From NCBI GenBank assembly GCA_024403335.1, contig JAKSSA010000021.1, positions 1-37,578 of the forward strand: a DNA stretch of 37,578 nt, written 5' to 3'. Both the position numbers and the translations under genes were made by a program. Of this stretch, positions 1 through 8,389 are shown piece by piece (within the stretch, counting starts at the first letter, position 1; each line of letters starts with the position of its first letter). Below the pieces are notes generated by a model. It searched no databases. It was not told the DNA's origin and saw nothing but the letters and a program-made list of their open reading frames with translations. The DNA comes from Lachnospiraceae bacterium. Its GTDB lineage: Bacteria > Bacillota > Clostridia > Lachnospirales > Lachnospiraceae.

Positions 1-740
1 TTATAATCAACAACATCACGTTTCTTCAAATAATTTGCATCATTCCACTTATATTTATCAATATCAAAAACTACAGAGGCATTATTAGGTCTCTTTTCTG
101 CATGAAAAGCATATGGGTCAGACTTAAGTACTGTCAGCCCACCGCTTGACTTAATCTCATATTTGTAAATCTGTCCTTCGCCAATGCCGGGAACAAACAA
201 TTCCCAAACACCGTATCGGTCATTAAAAATCATCTGGAAACGCTTGCCTTCCCAGTTATTGAAATTTCCGACTATATTGACATTGATTGCATTCGGTGCC
301 CATACGGCAAATCTTACACCTTTAACACCGTCAATTTCAGTCACATGTGCACCCAAAAGCTTGTAAATTTCATAATTTACGCCTCTTGAAAATGCTTCAT
401 ATGCTGCCTCATCTACAGTTGGATTAAAAGCATAATGATCCTTTATAAACCAGCTTCCGCCACCCTCATACTTAGCTTCATAGGTATAATGTGGAATCTT
501 ATTATAAGCTTTTTTATCAGCAGGAATAGCAACTGTGAAAAAGCCATTTATACCAAAAGGCTCCATCTCATATTCTTCTCTGCTTTCATCTATTCTCAAA
601 ACTACTCTTAATGCACGAGGAAAATAGCAGCTTACAAAAACCTCATCCCCAAAAACTTTTGGTCCCATAACAGCCTCAGGATGTTTAGCATTTCCTGATA
701 CAACTGTTAAAAATCCATTTGCAAGTTCATTTCTATCCAT
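1..740 (-). CDS. glgB: 1,4-alpha-glucan branching enzyme, N-terminal part (cut by window edge)
   Basis: Only the first 246 codons are in the window; the frame is open to base 1. The start at 740 is preceded by GGGAGAAAAAGA, a fair ribosome binding site. The translation starts MDRNELANGFLTVVSGNAKH and carries an N-terminal beta-sandwich typical of branching enzymes. It then has a CBM48 region (GVRFAVWAPNAINVNIVGNF, then NNWEG, and F-NDRYGVWELFVPGIGEG-YKYEI). This order is characteristic of GlgB, which makes alpha-1,6 branches in glycogen in the cytoplasm. The catalytic GH13 barrel lies outside the window, so activity cannot be judged. It follows yesL by 36 bases and probably shares the manA promoter. 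A glycogen-debranching or pullulanase-type GH13 enzyme is the main alternative. Confidence 0.88.
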   Translation of the reverse strand, partial: MDRNELANGFLTVVSGNAKHPEAVMGPKVFGDEVFVSCYFPRALRVVLRIDESREEYEMEPFGINGFFTVAIPADKKAYNKIPHYTYEAKYEGGGSWFIKDHYAFNPTVDEAAYEAFSRGVNYEIYKLLGAHVTEIDGVKGVRFAVWAPNAINVNIVGNFNNWEGKRFQMIFNDRYGVWELFVPGIGEGQIYKYEIKSSGGLTVLKSDPYAFHAEKRPNNASVVFDIDKYKWNDANYLKKRDVVDY

Positions 741-776
741 TCTTTTTCTCCCAAACAATTTATCTCACACTATATA

Positions 777-1532
777 CTATTTCTCAAGCCACCATCTGTC
801 TTCGCCTGATTCTTCTTCACTATCTTCCGGTACAGGAGTATATTTAATCATGATTGGTTCCATCATAAAAGAAATTATAAGCATTGCCAAAGCAGGGAAT
901 ATGATGGGTCCTGGTAAAACAAAATAACAGCCAATTACACATGCAACAAGCACAAGCACCATCAGGAAGGTAAAGCCCATGTGCCTGAAGGCTATTATCA
1001 TTGAAGTTCTCAATAAAACAAAAAATCTGTTTGTGAAACGGGAAAATACGGCAAAGGCATAAATCATGGTGCCTGAAAAAAGGAAAGCAATAACCATAAA
1101 TGCACCAAATAAAATACTTCCCATATTCGTTCCCGCTTCCATCTGATTTTGTGCATACTGGAAATCAATATAAAGCAAATAGCCAATAATCATTATTAAT
1201 ACTGAAAGACCTAAGCTTTGAACAAAGTTTTGTCTGAAGGATTTCCAATATTCTTTGGTTACATAGCTTCTGTCTCTTCTCACTGACTTTGCTATTGCAT
1301 AGTACATAGCGATACAGGCAGCAGGAAAAGGAATAATAGCCAAGACCAAAGCAAGAATCATCAATGCAGGTTCTACAACGATTTCCCCTGCTATTTCTTT
1401 TGTGGTGGCTGAAAGAAGTATTCCCGGAATTAACAAAAATGTAAAAAGCCATTGAACATTAAGCCACAAAACATCAAAAGTCTTTGACATAAATCTGAAA
1501 AATGGATTATCTAAATTAAAAAAACCTTTCAT
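777..1532 (-). CDS. YesL family (DUF624) membrane protein
   Basis: A 251-residue membrane protein with about six hydrophobic segments. The N-terminus MKGFFNLDNPFFRFMSKTFD followed by LWLNVQWLF is the typical opening of the YesL/DUF624 family. The C-terminus is short, charged and cytoplasmic-looking (EDSEEESGEDRWW). The family's biochemical function is not established; members are common beside carbohydrate uptake and degradation genes in Firmicutes. Here it sits between manA (33 bases upstream) and glgB (36 bases downstream), apparently in one transcript, which fits a role linked to sugar metabolism. The family call is from the N-terminal pattern and topology; no function is inferred beyond that. 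Confidence 0.82.
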   Translation of the reverse strand: MKGFFNLDNPFFRFMSKTFDVLWLNVQWLFTFLLIPGILLSATTKEIAGEIVVEPALMILALVLAIIPFPAACIAMYYAIAKSVRRDRSYVTKEYWKSFRQNFVQSLGLSVLIMIIGYLLYIDFQYAQNQMEAGTNMGSILFGAFMVIAFLFSGTMIYAFAVFSRFTNRFFVLLRTSMIIAFRHMGFTFLMVLVLVACVIGCYFVLPGPIIFPALAMLIISFMMEPIMIKYTPVPEDSEEESGEDRWWLEK

Positions 1533-1565
1533 AGTAAAATACTTTTTGTTCCTTTCCTTTAATAA

Positions 1566-2519
1566 CTATTTCATGGGATTTGATATAATCATTTCGATAT
1601 CGCCTGATACTGTAAAGCTTTTCACAGCATTTGTAAGTATAAAATGCATCCCCTTCTTAACTTCAAGCTCTTCACTCTTTGTTTTCAAAGTGCCTTTTCC
1701 TTCCAAAACACTTACGATTGTAAAGGTATCATTTGTCTTTATTTCATTTTCTGCAATACCCTTGCCGCAAAAATGTCTAACTGTGTAAAAGTCATTACAA
1801 ACAAGTGTCTCTATCTCACCTGAAGCAAGCTTTTCTTTAATTCTTTTTTCCTCACGTGCTTCATAAGGACATTTGATTACATCAATACTTTTTTGCAAAT
1901 GTAATTCTCTTGGTTTGCCATTTTGCAATCTGCCGTAATCATAAAGTCTGTAAGTTATATCAGAGCTTTGCTGTGTTTCAAGTATGACCGTTCCTTTTCT
2001 TATGGCATGAACTGTTCCTGAATCAATCTGGAAAAAGTCGCCTTTTTTCAAAGGAAGTTTTCTTATGAGCTCGTCAAATCTTCCTTCATTACAAAGCATT
2101 TCAAGTTCTTTTTTATCCTTTGCATTATGGCCTATTACAATGTCTGCGCCTTCTTCACAGTCAACAATATACCAGCACTCTGTCTTTCCCAAAGAGCCGT
2201 TTTCGTTTATCTTCGCATATTCATCATCAGGATGTACCTGAACACTCAAATCATCCTTAGCATCAATAATCTTAGTTAAAAGAGGGAAAACCTCTGATTC
2301 ACAGTTAAATAATTCCCTGTTTGTAGCATATACAAAAGAAAGCTTCTTTCCATCAAATTCGCCACCATCGATTGTACAATCACCTGCTTTATGAGCACTT
2401 ACCGCCCAGCATTCACCGGTAGTTTCTGTAGGTATTTCATAATTAAACATAGAGCGCATCTTATTTCCGCCCCATATCATGCTTTTAAATTCCGGTTTTA
2501 ATAATAAAATTTCTGTCAT
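1566..2519 (-). CDS. manA: Mannose-6-phosphate isomerase, class I
   Basis: A 317-residue cupin-fold isomerase interconverting mannose-6-phosphate and fructose-6-phosphate. Zinc-site features are visible: LSVQVHPDDEYA (the QVHP motif), then GKTECWYIVDCE with the metal-binding Glu, and GDFFQIDSGTVHAIRKGTVI (the SGTVHA segment with His). Length matches short Firmicute class I enzymes. I start at 2519 rather than the in-frame ATG at 2534, because GGAAGGTGA lies just before the 2519 ATG and would otherwise be coding. A promoter at 2543-2571 and an upstream terminator at 2582-2622 mark it as the first gene of manA-yesL-glgB. Confidence 0.93.
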   Translation of the reverse strand: MTEILLLKPEFKSMIWGGNKMRSMFNYEIPTETTGECWAVSAHKAGDCTIDGGEFDGKKLSFVYATNRELFNCESEVFPLLTKIIDAKDDLSVQVHPDDEYAKINENGSLGKTECWYIVDCEEGADIVIGHNAKDKKELEMLCNEGRFDELIRKLPLKKGDFFQIDSGTVHAIRKGTVILETQQSSDITYRLYDYGRLQNGKPRELHLQKSIDVIKCPYEAREEKRIKEKLASGEIETLVCNDFYTVRHFCGKGIAENEIKTNDTFTIVSVLEGKGTLKTKSEELEVKKGMHFILTNAVKSFTVSGDIEMIISNPMK

Positions 2520-2542
2520 CTTGTCACCTTCCATAACAATTT

Positions 2543-2571
2543 ATCATATCACATCCCTATCTTAAAAGCAA
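2543..2571 (-). promoter_or_regulatory. Predicted sigma-A-type promoter for manA-yesL-glgB
   Basis: The minus strand reads TTGCTT (2566-2571), a 17-base spacer and TATGAT (2543-2548). The -10 matches consensus in five of six positions; the -35 matches in three. It lies 23 bases before the manA start and just downstream of a strong terminator, as expected for a new transcription unit. Predicted from sequence alone. Confidence 0.55.
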
Positions 2572-2581
2572 GTTAAAGCCC

Positions 2582-2622
2582 AAAAAATCCGCTCTGTGTT
2601 TTATTCACAAAGCGGATTTTTT
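2582..2622. terminator. Bidirectional rho-independent terminator after serA
   Basis: A perfect 12-bp stem, AAAAAATCCGCT with AGCGGATTTTTT, extended by TGTG/CACA after a single mismatch, and a short T-rich loop. It ends in a run of T on either strand. It separates the ilvB-serC-serA operon, which ends about 165 bases upstream in the direction of transcription, from the manA promoter. Confidence 0.88.
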
Positions 2623-2659
2623 AGAATTTTGTTGATAAGTTTTAATAATATATCTTTTG

Positions 2660-2770
2660 TTTTATATAAATTGTTTTTATATATTTTCTACATTTTCTAC
2701 ATTTTCAACATGACTTTTACATGCTTTTTATATGCTTTTATATGTTTTTTACATAAGCATATTTGTATAA
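2660..2770 (-). repeat. AT-rich 3-prime untranslated region with phased short repeats
   Basis: Between the serA stop and the terminator the minus strand contains a run of imperfect 9-11 base units of the form ATRTAAAAR. Examples are ATATAAAAGC, ATATAAAAAGC and ATGTAAAAGTC, followed by two copies of ATGTAGAAA. A-tracts at this spacing are in phase with the DNA helix and would be expected to curve it. No coding sequence is convincing here. The repeats may be simple slippage products with no function. Confidence 0.5.
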
Positions 2771-2787
2771 ACATATTTTATATAAAA

Positions 2788-3969
2788 CTATTTAACCTTT
2801 CTTACCTTCAATACGCCTTCAATACCCTTAATCTTTTCTACCAGCTCATCAGCAGGATTATTAATATCGATAATTGTATAAGCATATTCGCCCTTTGACT
2901 TATTTAACATGTTTTCGATGTTCTGGCCTAATTCAGCAAATACACCTGCAAACTGTGCAAGCATGTTAGGTACATTAAGATGGCAGATTGCAATTCTTGT
3001 TTCTGTTGCACAAATACCTGCATCCATTGAAGGATAATTTACGGAATGTGTAATGTTGCCGTTTTCGATAAAATCCTTAATTTCATCTGCTGCCATTACT
3101 GCGCAGTTATCTTCTGATTCTTCTGTTGAAGCTCCAAGATGAGGTATTGCAATAACACCTGCCATGCCAGCGGTCTTTGCATTAGGGAAGTCAGTAACAT
3201 ACTTACGTACCTTACCGCTTGCCAAAGCTTCCTGCATAGCATCATCATCAACAAGTAAATCACGTGCAAAGTTAAGAATAATAACACCCTTCTTCATCAT
3301 TCCGATTGTTTCGGCATTAATCATCTTCTTGGTATTTACATTAGGATCTTCATTTTCAATCAAAGGAGTATGTACTGAGATAATATCGCACTTCTTGAAA
3401 ATTTCTTCTCTTGTCTTAACATGCTTGATATCTCTTGAAAGGTTCCATGCTGCATCTACTGAAATATAAGGGTCGCATCCGTAAACTTCCATTCCAAGAT
3501 GTCTTGCTGCATTTGCCAAAGGTCCACCAATTGCACCTAAACCGATAATACCAAGTTTCTTTCCCTTAATTTCTGTTCCGGCAAACTTTGATTTTCCTTT
3601 TTCAACAAGCTTTGCAACATTTTCATCATCCTTAACAGTCTGTACCCAATTGATACCACCAACTACATCACGAGATGCAAGAAGCATACCGCATATTGCA
3701 AGTTCTTTAACACCATTTGCATTTGCACCGGGGGTATTGAATACAACAACGCCCTGCTTTGCAAGCTTATCGAGAGGAATGTTATTAACACCTGCACCGG
3801 CTCTTGCTACACAAAGAAGATTATCTGAAAATTCCATTTCATGCATAACAGCACTTCTTACAAGCAAAGCCTCAGCCTCATTTACATCTTCAACCTTTGT
3901 ATAATCTTCCTTAGGCAGACGGTTCAAACCAACTGCAGCTATAGGATTTAAGCAGGCATATTTTTTCAT
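2788..3969 (-). CDS. serA: D-3-phosphoglycerate dehydrogenase with C-terminal ACT domain
   Basis: A 393-residue enzyme for the first step of serine synthesis, oxidising 3-phosphoglycerate with NAD. The Rossmann motif GIIGLGAIGGPLANAARHLG is at about residues 140-160, followed by a Gly-Cys-Asp acceptor region and the LGASTEESEDNCA helix near the catalytic His (IPHLGAS). The last 75 residues (ATETRIAICHLNVPNMLAQF onward) look like an ACT domain, which in this family gives serine feedback control. Its ATG overlaps the serC stop by 4 bases, so translation is coupled. This is the short type of SerA with one ACT domain and no intervening domain. Confidence 0.95.
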   Translation of the reverse strand: MKKYACLNPIAAVGLNRLPKEDYTKVEDVNEAEALLVRSAVMHEMEFSDNLLCVARAGAGVNNIPLDKLAKQGVVVFNTPGANANGVKELAICGMLLASRDVVGGINWVQTVKDDENVAKLVEKGKSKFAGTEIKGKKLGIIGLGAIGGPLANAARHLGMEVYGCDPYISVDAAWNLSRDIKHVKTREEIFKKCDIISVHTPLIENEDPNVNTKKMINAETIGMMKKGVIILNFARDLLVDDDAMQEALASGKVRKYVTDFPNAKTAGMAGVIAIPHLGASTEESEDNCAVMAADEIKDFIENGNITHSVNYPSMDAGICATETRIAICHLNVPNMLAQFAGVFAELGQNIENMLNKSKGEYAYTIIDINNPADELVEKIKGIEGVLKVRKVK

Positions 3970-5048
3970 GCATTCTCCTCCTCAAACTTCTTCATAAATT
4001 CAACTAATGCAACTACACCTTCCTTAGGCATAGCGTTATAGATGCTGGCTCTCATACCACCAACGCTTCTGTGTCCCTTTAAGTTTTCAAAACCTGCTGC
4101 TTTTGCTTCCTTAATAAACTTTGCATCCAAATCAGCATCGCCTGTAACAAAAGGAACATTCATCAAAGAACGGTCTTCCTTAACAACAGTACCCTTGAAA
4201 AGCTTTGAAGAATCAAGGAAATCGTAGAGAATCTTAGCCTTCTCTTCGTTCTTCTGCTTCATAACTTCCAAGCCGCCCATCTTCTTCAGCCACTTGAATA
4301 CCTTACCGCAGATATAAATACCATATGCGGGAGGAGTATTGTAAAGTGAATGAGCATCTGCATGTGTCTTATACTTAAGCATTGTAGGTGTGTAAGGTAA
4401 AGTATCTTCTGTGATAAGGTCTTTACGGATGATAACAATTACAACACCTGCAGGTCCTACATTCTTCTGAACGCCGCCATACATAATACCATACTTTGTA
4501 ATATCAACAGGTTCTGATAAGAAGCATGAAGATACGTCAGATACAAGTACCTTGCCCTTTGTATTAGGTAAAGTTTTGAACTTGGTTCCGTAAATTGTAT
4601 TGTTTTCACAAATATATACATAATCTGCATCATCATCGATAGGCAAATCAGAACAATCAGGAATATAAGAGAAGGTCTTGTCTTCTGATGAAGCAATACA
4701 CTTTGCATTACCAAAAATCTGTGCTTCCTTAAAAGCTTTCTTTGCCCACTGACCTGTTACGATATAATCAGCAACCTTATTCTTCATGAGGTTCATGGGA
4801 ACCATAGCGAACTGCTGATGAGCACCACCCTGAAGGAAAAGTACCTCGTAATCATCAGGAATATTTAAAAGATCACGAAGATCCTGTTCTGCAGTCTGGA
4901 TGATTTCTTCGTAAGCCTTAGATCGATGACTCATTTCCATAACACTCATGCCTGTACCCTTGTAGTCAAGCATCTCTTCTGCTGCTTCCTTCAAAACCTC
5001 TTCCGGTAATACTGCCGGACCTGCTGAAAAGTTATAAACTCTTCCCAT
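3966..5048 (-). CDS. serC: Phosphoserine aminotransferase
   Basis: A 360-residue PLP-dependent class V aminotransferase that converts 3-phosphohydroxypyruvate and glutamate to phosphoserine. The N-terminus RVYNFSAGPAVLPEEVLKEA is diagnostic of SerC. The likely PLP lysine lies in YGGVQKNVGPAG, and LKGHRSVGGMRASIYNAMP near the end matches the phosphate-binding C-terminal part. An AGGAGGGAAC ribosome binding site precedes the ATG. It lies between the ilvB-like gene and serA, with a 106-base gap upstream and a 4-base overlap downstream. A phosphoserine phosphatase is not in the window. Confidence 0.96.
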   Translation of the reverse strand: MGRVYNFSAGPAVLPEEVLKEAAEEMLDYKGTGMSVMEMSHRSKAYEEIIQTAEQDLRDLLNIPDDYEVLFLQGGAHQQFAMVPMNLMKNKVADYIVTGQWAKKAFKEAQIFGNAKCIASSEDKTFSYIPDCSDLPIDDDADYVYICENNTIYGTKFKTLPNTKGKVLVSDVSSCFLSEPVDITKYGIMYGGVQKNVGPAGVVIVIIRKDLITEDTLPYTPTMLKYKTHADAHSLYNTPPAYGIYICGKVFKWLKKMGGLEVMKQKNEEKAKILYDFLDSSKLFKGTVVKEDRSLMNVPFVTGDADLDAKFIKEAKAAGFENLKGHRSVGGMRASIYNAMPKEGVVALVEFMKKFEEENA

Positions 5049-5117
5049 CTTTGTTCCCTCCTTATAGTGTCCGAATTGTAAGCTCTCCTTATACCCAATC
5101 CGGAATATTTTTTACTT

Positions 5118-5131
5118 AACGCATATGCGTT
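5118..5131. repeat. 14-bp perfect palindrome in the ilvB-serC gap
   Basis: AACGCATATGCGTT is a perfect inverted repeat about 70 bases before serC. GAACGCAT occurs again 14 bases upstream on the minus strand, giving a direct repeat beside the palindrome. There is no T-run after it on the minus strand, so it is not a standard terminator. It could be an operator or an RNA-processing site; no function can be assigned. Confidence 0.45.
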
Positions 5132-5154
5132 CTATTTTATGCGTTCCTGTTTTA

Positions 5155-6768
5155 TTAAATAAGCACTTCGATTAAGCAGGCTTCATTGCTTTCCAAGGCT
5201 TCTTTAAATCTTTTTTTCAAATCCGATTTGTTTCTTGTAACAAAGGATTTAATATTAAAGGCTTTTGCAATTTTAGCTGGTGAAAATCCATCATCAAATT
5301 CAGTACAGTAGGTATGACCGCTAAATTTTTTCTGCTGGATTTCGTTTACCATTCCAAGCCTTTTATCATTCATGACAAGTATTATGACTCCAAGTTTGTA
5401 TCTTGCCACCGTTGCAAGTTCATTAAGGTCCATTCTGAAACAACCATCTCCTGATACCGTAACAATCTTATAACCAGGTTTTGCAATTGCTGCACCAATG
5501 GCAGCAGGCAACCCGTATCCCATTGTTCCAAGTCCTCCACTTGCAAGAAAATGCGAAGGCAAATAATCAAATAATGTCGCAACACACATCTGATGAAGTC
5601 CTACCTCTGAGACCATATAAAGATCTTCTTTAAAATCCACATATTCCTTCAAAGAATACAAAAGTGATGCCTCTTTTTTATATTTATCAGTAGCTTCCTT
5701 AGGGATCAGTGAACTAAAAGTTTTCTTACTACTTTTAATTTCTTTTTTCTCATAATCGCCATTTAACTTCATTTCAGTGTCAATAAGCTTTTTTAATACT
5801 TCCTTTGCATCGCCAACAAAACCAAAGGTTGAAAGAAAGTTTTTATTTATTTCCGCTGAATCTGCATCAATATGAATTATTTTGCATTTTTTTGATAAGA
5901 CTTCCTCACTTGGGAAGGATCTGTCACTAAATCTTGTACCTATAGCAAGTAATACATCACATTGCTTCAATGCTCTTTTAAGTGCCGCCTGAGAATAGTT
6001 ACCAACTAAACCTAAGTCTTCGATATCCTCTTTATAAGTAAACAACCCATTCATTGTATGAGCAACCGGAATAGAAAAAAGCTTTGCTATTTCTTCTACC
6101 TGTGCTTCTGCTTTCGAAGTTCTTACTCCACCACCTGCAATAATAAGCGGATGTTTTGCCTCTTTAAGAAGCTTCAGGGTTGATAAAAGCTTTGCTTCAT
6201 CCTTTAAATCATCCTTTTGTTTTGATACTCTTGAAAACTTATTACTGCTAAGTTCTTCCAAATTAACTTCATTAACTAAAGCATCACCCGTTATATCAAT
6301 TAGCACAGGGCCGTTTCGTCCTTCTGTTGCAAGGTGAAATGCCATATCAAAAGCATTTGGTATATCTTTTGCATCCTTTATAATAAAGTTATGCTTGGTT
6401 ATAGGCATCGTAATACTTAATATATCAATTTCCTGAAAAGAATCTTTACCTAACTTTGAATTGGTTACATTAGCAGTAATAACCACTAAAGGTATCGAAT
6501 CCATGTGTGCGGTTGCAATTCCCGTTACAATGTTTGTTGCACCAGGTCCTGAAGTTGCTATAACTACACCCGCTTTTTTAGTCACTCTTGCATAACCATC
6601 TGCCGCATGTGCAGCACCCTGTTCATTGGCAGTCAGGATATGATTGATTTTGTCCTTAACATTGTAGAGTTCATCATACAAGGGAAGAATTGAGCTGCCC
6701 GGATAACCAAATACGACATCTACATTATTTTCAAGTAATTTTTCAACTATTACCTGTGCGCCTGTCAT
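5155..6768 (-). CDS. ilvB: Acetolactate synthase large-subunit-like ThDP enzyme
   Basis: A 537-residue thiamine diphosphate enzyme of the acetolactate synthase family. Visible features are GYPGSSILPLYDEL, the cofactor-activating Glu in TANEQGAAHAADGYAR, TSGPGATNIVTGIA, the KDSFQEIDI segment, and the C-terminal GDG...N region (TVSGDGCFRM, then NDKRLGMVNEIQQ). The family couples pyruvate molecules for branched-chain amino acid synthesis. I start at 6768, where AGGAGGAAGG precedes ATG; the longer frame from 6801 would begin inside the T-box terminator. No small subunit (ilvN) is next to it. It leads an operon with serC and serA, which is unusual company, so a different 2-keto acid substrate is possible. 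Confidence 0.85.
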   Translation of the reverse strand: MTGAQVIVEKLLENNVDVVFGYPGSSILPLYDELYNVKDKINHILTANEQGAAHAADGYARVTKKAGVVIATSGPGATNIVTGIATAHMDSIPLVVITANVTNSKLGKDSFQEIDILSITMPITKHNFIIKDAKDIPNAFDMAFHLATEGRNGPVLIDITGDALVNEVNLEELSSNKFSRVSKQKDDLKDEAKLLSTLKLLKEAKHPLIIAGGGVRTSKAEAQVEEIAKLFSIPVAHTMNGLFTYKEDIEDLGLVGNYSQAALKRALKQCDVLLAIGTRFSDRSFPSEEVLSKKCKIIHIDADSAEINKNFLSTFGFVGDAKEVLKKLIDTEMKLNGDYEKKEIKSSKKTFSSLIPKEATDKYKKEASLLYSLKEYVDFKEDLYMVSEVGLHQMCVATLFDYLPSHFLASGGLGTMGYGLPAAIGAAIAKPGYKIVTVSGDGCFRMDLNELATVARYKLGVIILVMNDKRLGMVNEIQQKKFSGHTYCTEFDDGFSPAKIAKAFNIKSFVTRNKSDLKKRFKEALESNEACLIEVLI

Positions 6769-6784
6769 CCTTCCTCCTGAATAC

Positions 6785-7021
6785 AAAAAATCCCATATCA
6801 ATCACTGATATGGGACGAAATATTCCGCGGTACCACCCAAATTGTCTAAAAAGACCTCTCTTAAGTGCTGTCAGGGGCACACCCCGTAGCTTTCACTACA
6901 AACGCAGTAAGTTGTGCTTACTTCAGGAAGTGGAAAGGTTATATTACATGTCTGTTCACACCACACACAGACTCTCTGAAATGTTTTTTTAACCGTAGTT
7001 TCCTTCAGGCGTTCTAAAATT
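6785..7021 (-). promoter_or_regulatory. T-box riboswitch leader of the ilvB-serC-serA operon
   Basis: The minus strand carries the T-box core GGGTGGTACCGCGG (6825-6838). It is followed by a terminator with the 10-bp stem TCCCATATCA/TGATATGGGA and TTTTTT (6785-6815). Upstream are stem I hallmarks: AGAGAG, a distal arm with GGTG, and a base stem AACGC/GCGTT. My hand fold gives helices AGGAA/TTCCT and GGTTA/TAACC around an internal loop whose 3-prime strand is UUUCCAC (6930-6936), with tandem GA near the base as in a kink-turn. The specifier would be UCC (Ser) or UUC (Phe); CUU (Leu) just beside it is a weaker option. The UGGU variable base pairs with a discriminator A, which does not suit a typical tRNA-Ser with G73. 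Confidence 0.93.
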
Positions 7022-7027
7022 TTCCAT

Positions 7028-7056
7028 ATTATAGTACACGTGTATACAATTTGCAA
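7028..7056 (-). promoter_or_regulatory. Predicted sigma-A-type promoter driving the T-box leader
   Basis: The minus strand has TTGCAA (7051-7056), a 17-base spacer and a perfect TATAAT (7028-7033). Initiation would fall near 7021, directly at the beginning of the T-box stem I. The spacing and the -10 match make this one of the clearest promoters in the window. Confidence 0.8.
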
Positions 7057-7105
7057 GCTAATTATATATTAAATTTCCTTATGTTTTTATTTACGCTTTA
7101 AATTG

Positions 7106-8389
7106 TTAATGCGCTAAATCATCATTACAAATTAAAGCCTTGAAATACTCTCCTCTTTCCTCAAAATTCTTAAAATATCCGTAAGAAGCAGCTGCCGGTG
7201 ACAGTACAACAGCCTTTCCTTTAGGTGTAATCTTAAAAGCAAGTTCCGAAGCCTCTTTTAAATCCTTTACCAGGTACACATTTTCAAGCTTTTCATTTCC
7301 CTGCTTTGTAAGTTCTGACATTATCCTGCTGCCTGATTCATAAGATAAAATAAAATTTAATTTCTTTCTTTTTCTAATAAAGCTTTCAAGAACCGAATAA
7401 TCTATTCCTCTGTCCATTCCGCCAACAATAACAGTTTTGGTTCCATATATGCTTTTAACTGCACTTATTGTTGCCTCAGGAATAGTTGAAATGGAATCAT
7501 CATAAAAACGGACTCCGTTTACTGTCTTAAAATATTCCATCCTGTGAGGAAGTCCTCTGAAATTCTTTATCTCTTTTTTTGCTTTTTCCATATCTGCGCC
7601 TGATTTTTCACAAATGAACAAAACAAAAGCAGCATTTAACCGATTATGTTCTCCCTTTAAACAAATCCTTCCAAGCTTATCTGACAATTCATCAGCATAA
7701 ATCAAAGTCTTTTCGCATTTTTCACCAAAGCTTTCAGCATATTCCATAGAAGGCTTCACCTTGTTTGATATCATGCAATAAGTTGTGGCTTTCGTTTTAA
7801 TCCCGGGAACATTTTCCCCGCAGATAAATATATCACCTGCTTTCTGGAAAGCAGTAATATTTCTTTTAGCCTCAAAATAAGTTTTTTCTGTTTTATAACA
7901 ATCTAAATGGTCTTCAAACAGATTAAGGAATATGGCAATATGCGGTGACTTTTTCGCATGCATAAGCTGATGGCAGGACATTTCAAAAACCACCAAAGTA
8001 TTATTATCAATCTCATCAAATAAATCAAGGCAGGGAATTCCTATATTCCCAACCAATATAACCTTTTGCTTTGAAGATGAAGACAATGCCTTATAAAGCA
8101 ATGTCGAAGTTGTACTCTTACCCTTTGTCCCTGTTATGCCAATAGTTCTGTCTCCAAAGCAGTCAAGGAATATGTCTGTTTGAGAAATCAGTTTAGGATT
8201 TTTTTCAAGATAGGGAATACCGGGACTTTTAAAAACATAATCATAGCCTTCATCCTTTAGTTCTTCAGGCTTTCCCTCAAAAATGTCTATTAAAGCAGGA
8301 CAAAAGTGAGTCTTCAAGAAATTTTCTGAAGACTTGCCTTCTCTTCCATAGCCCCATATTAAGATTTTCTTTCCGTTAAAATCAATCAT
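7106..8389 (-). CDS. murD2: MurD-type ligase, likely UDP-MurNAc-L-Ala:L-glutamate ligase (MurD2)
   Basis: A 427-residue Mur ligase. The ATP-binding motif GITGTKGKSTTS is at residues 84-95, the central domain has EHNRLNAAF (247-255), and LPHRMEYF (280-287) follows. Canonical MurD has a DDSKATN segment, which contributes residues to D-glutamate recognition in E. coli MurD. Here the matching stretch is YDDSISTIPEAT (296-307), so the Lys and Asn of that motif are absent. This fits the MurD2 type, which adds L-Glu to UDP-MurNAc-L-Ala. The strongest support is context: its ATG overlaps the stop of a murL-like gene by 4 bases. A normal D-Glu-adding MurD cannot be excluded without the rest of the genome. 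Confidence 0.8.
   Translation of the reverse strand: MIDFNGKKILIWGYGREGKSSENFLKTHFCPALIDIFEGKPEELKDEGYDYVFKSPGIPYLEKNPKLISQTDIFLDCFGDRTIGITGTKGKSTTSTLLYKALSSSSKQKVILVGNIGIPCLDLFDEIDNNTLVVFEMSCHQLMHAKKSPHIAIFLNLFEDHLDCYKTEKTYFEAKRNITAFQKAGDIFICGENVPGIKTKATTYCMISNKVKPSMEYAESFGEKCEKTLIYADELSDKLGRICLKGEHNRLNAAFVLFICEKSGADMEKAKKEIKNFRGLPHRMEYFKTVNGVRFYDDSISTIPEATISAVKSIYGTKTVIVGGMDRGIDYSVLESFIRKRKKLNFILSYESGSRIMSELTKQGNEKLENVYLVKDLKEASELAFKITPKGKAVVLSPAAASYGYFKNFEERGEYFKALICNDDLAH

Noticed and set aside
777-1788. Reading frames on the opposite strand or in other frames over yesL and manA
   Set aside because: They overlap genes with clear family matches, lack ribosome binding sites and have unnatural residue composition.
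6871-7056. Short minus-strand frame over the T-box leader
   Set aside because: It falls entirely within the promoter and T-box RNA structure and has no family match.
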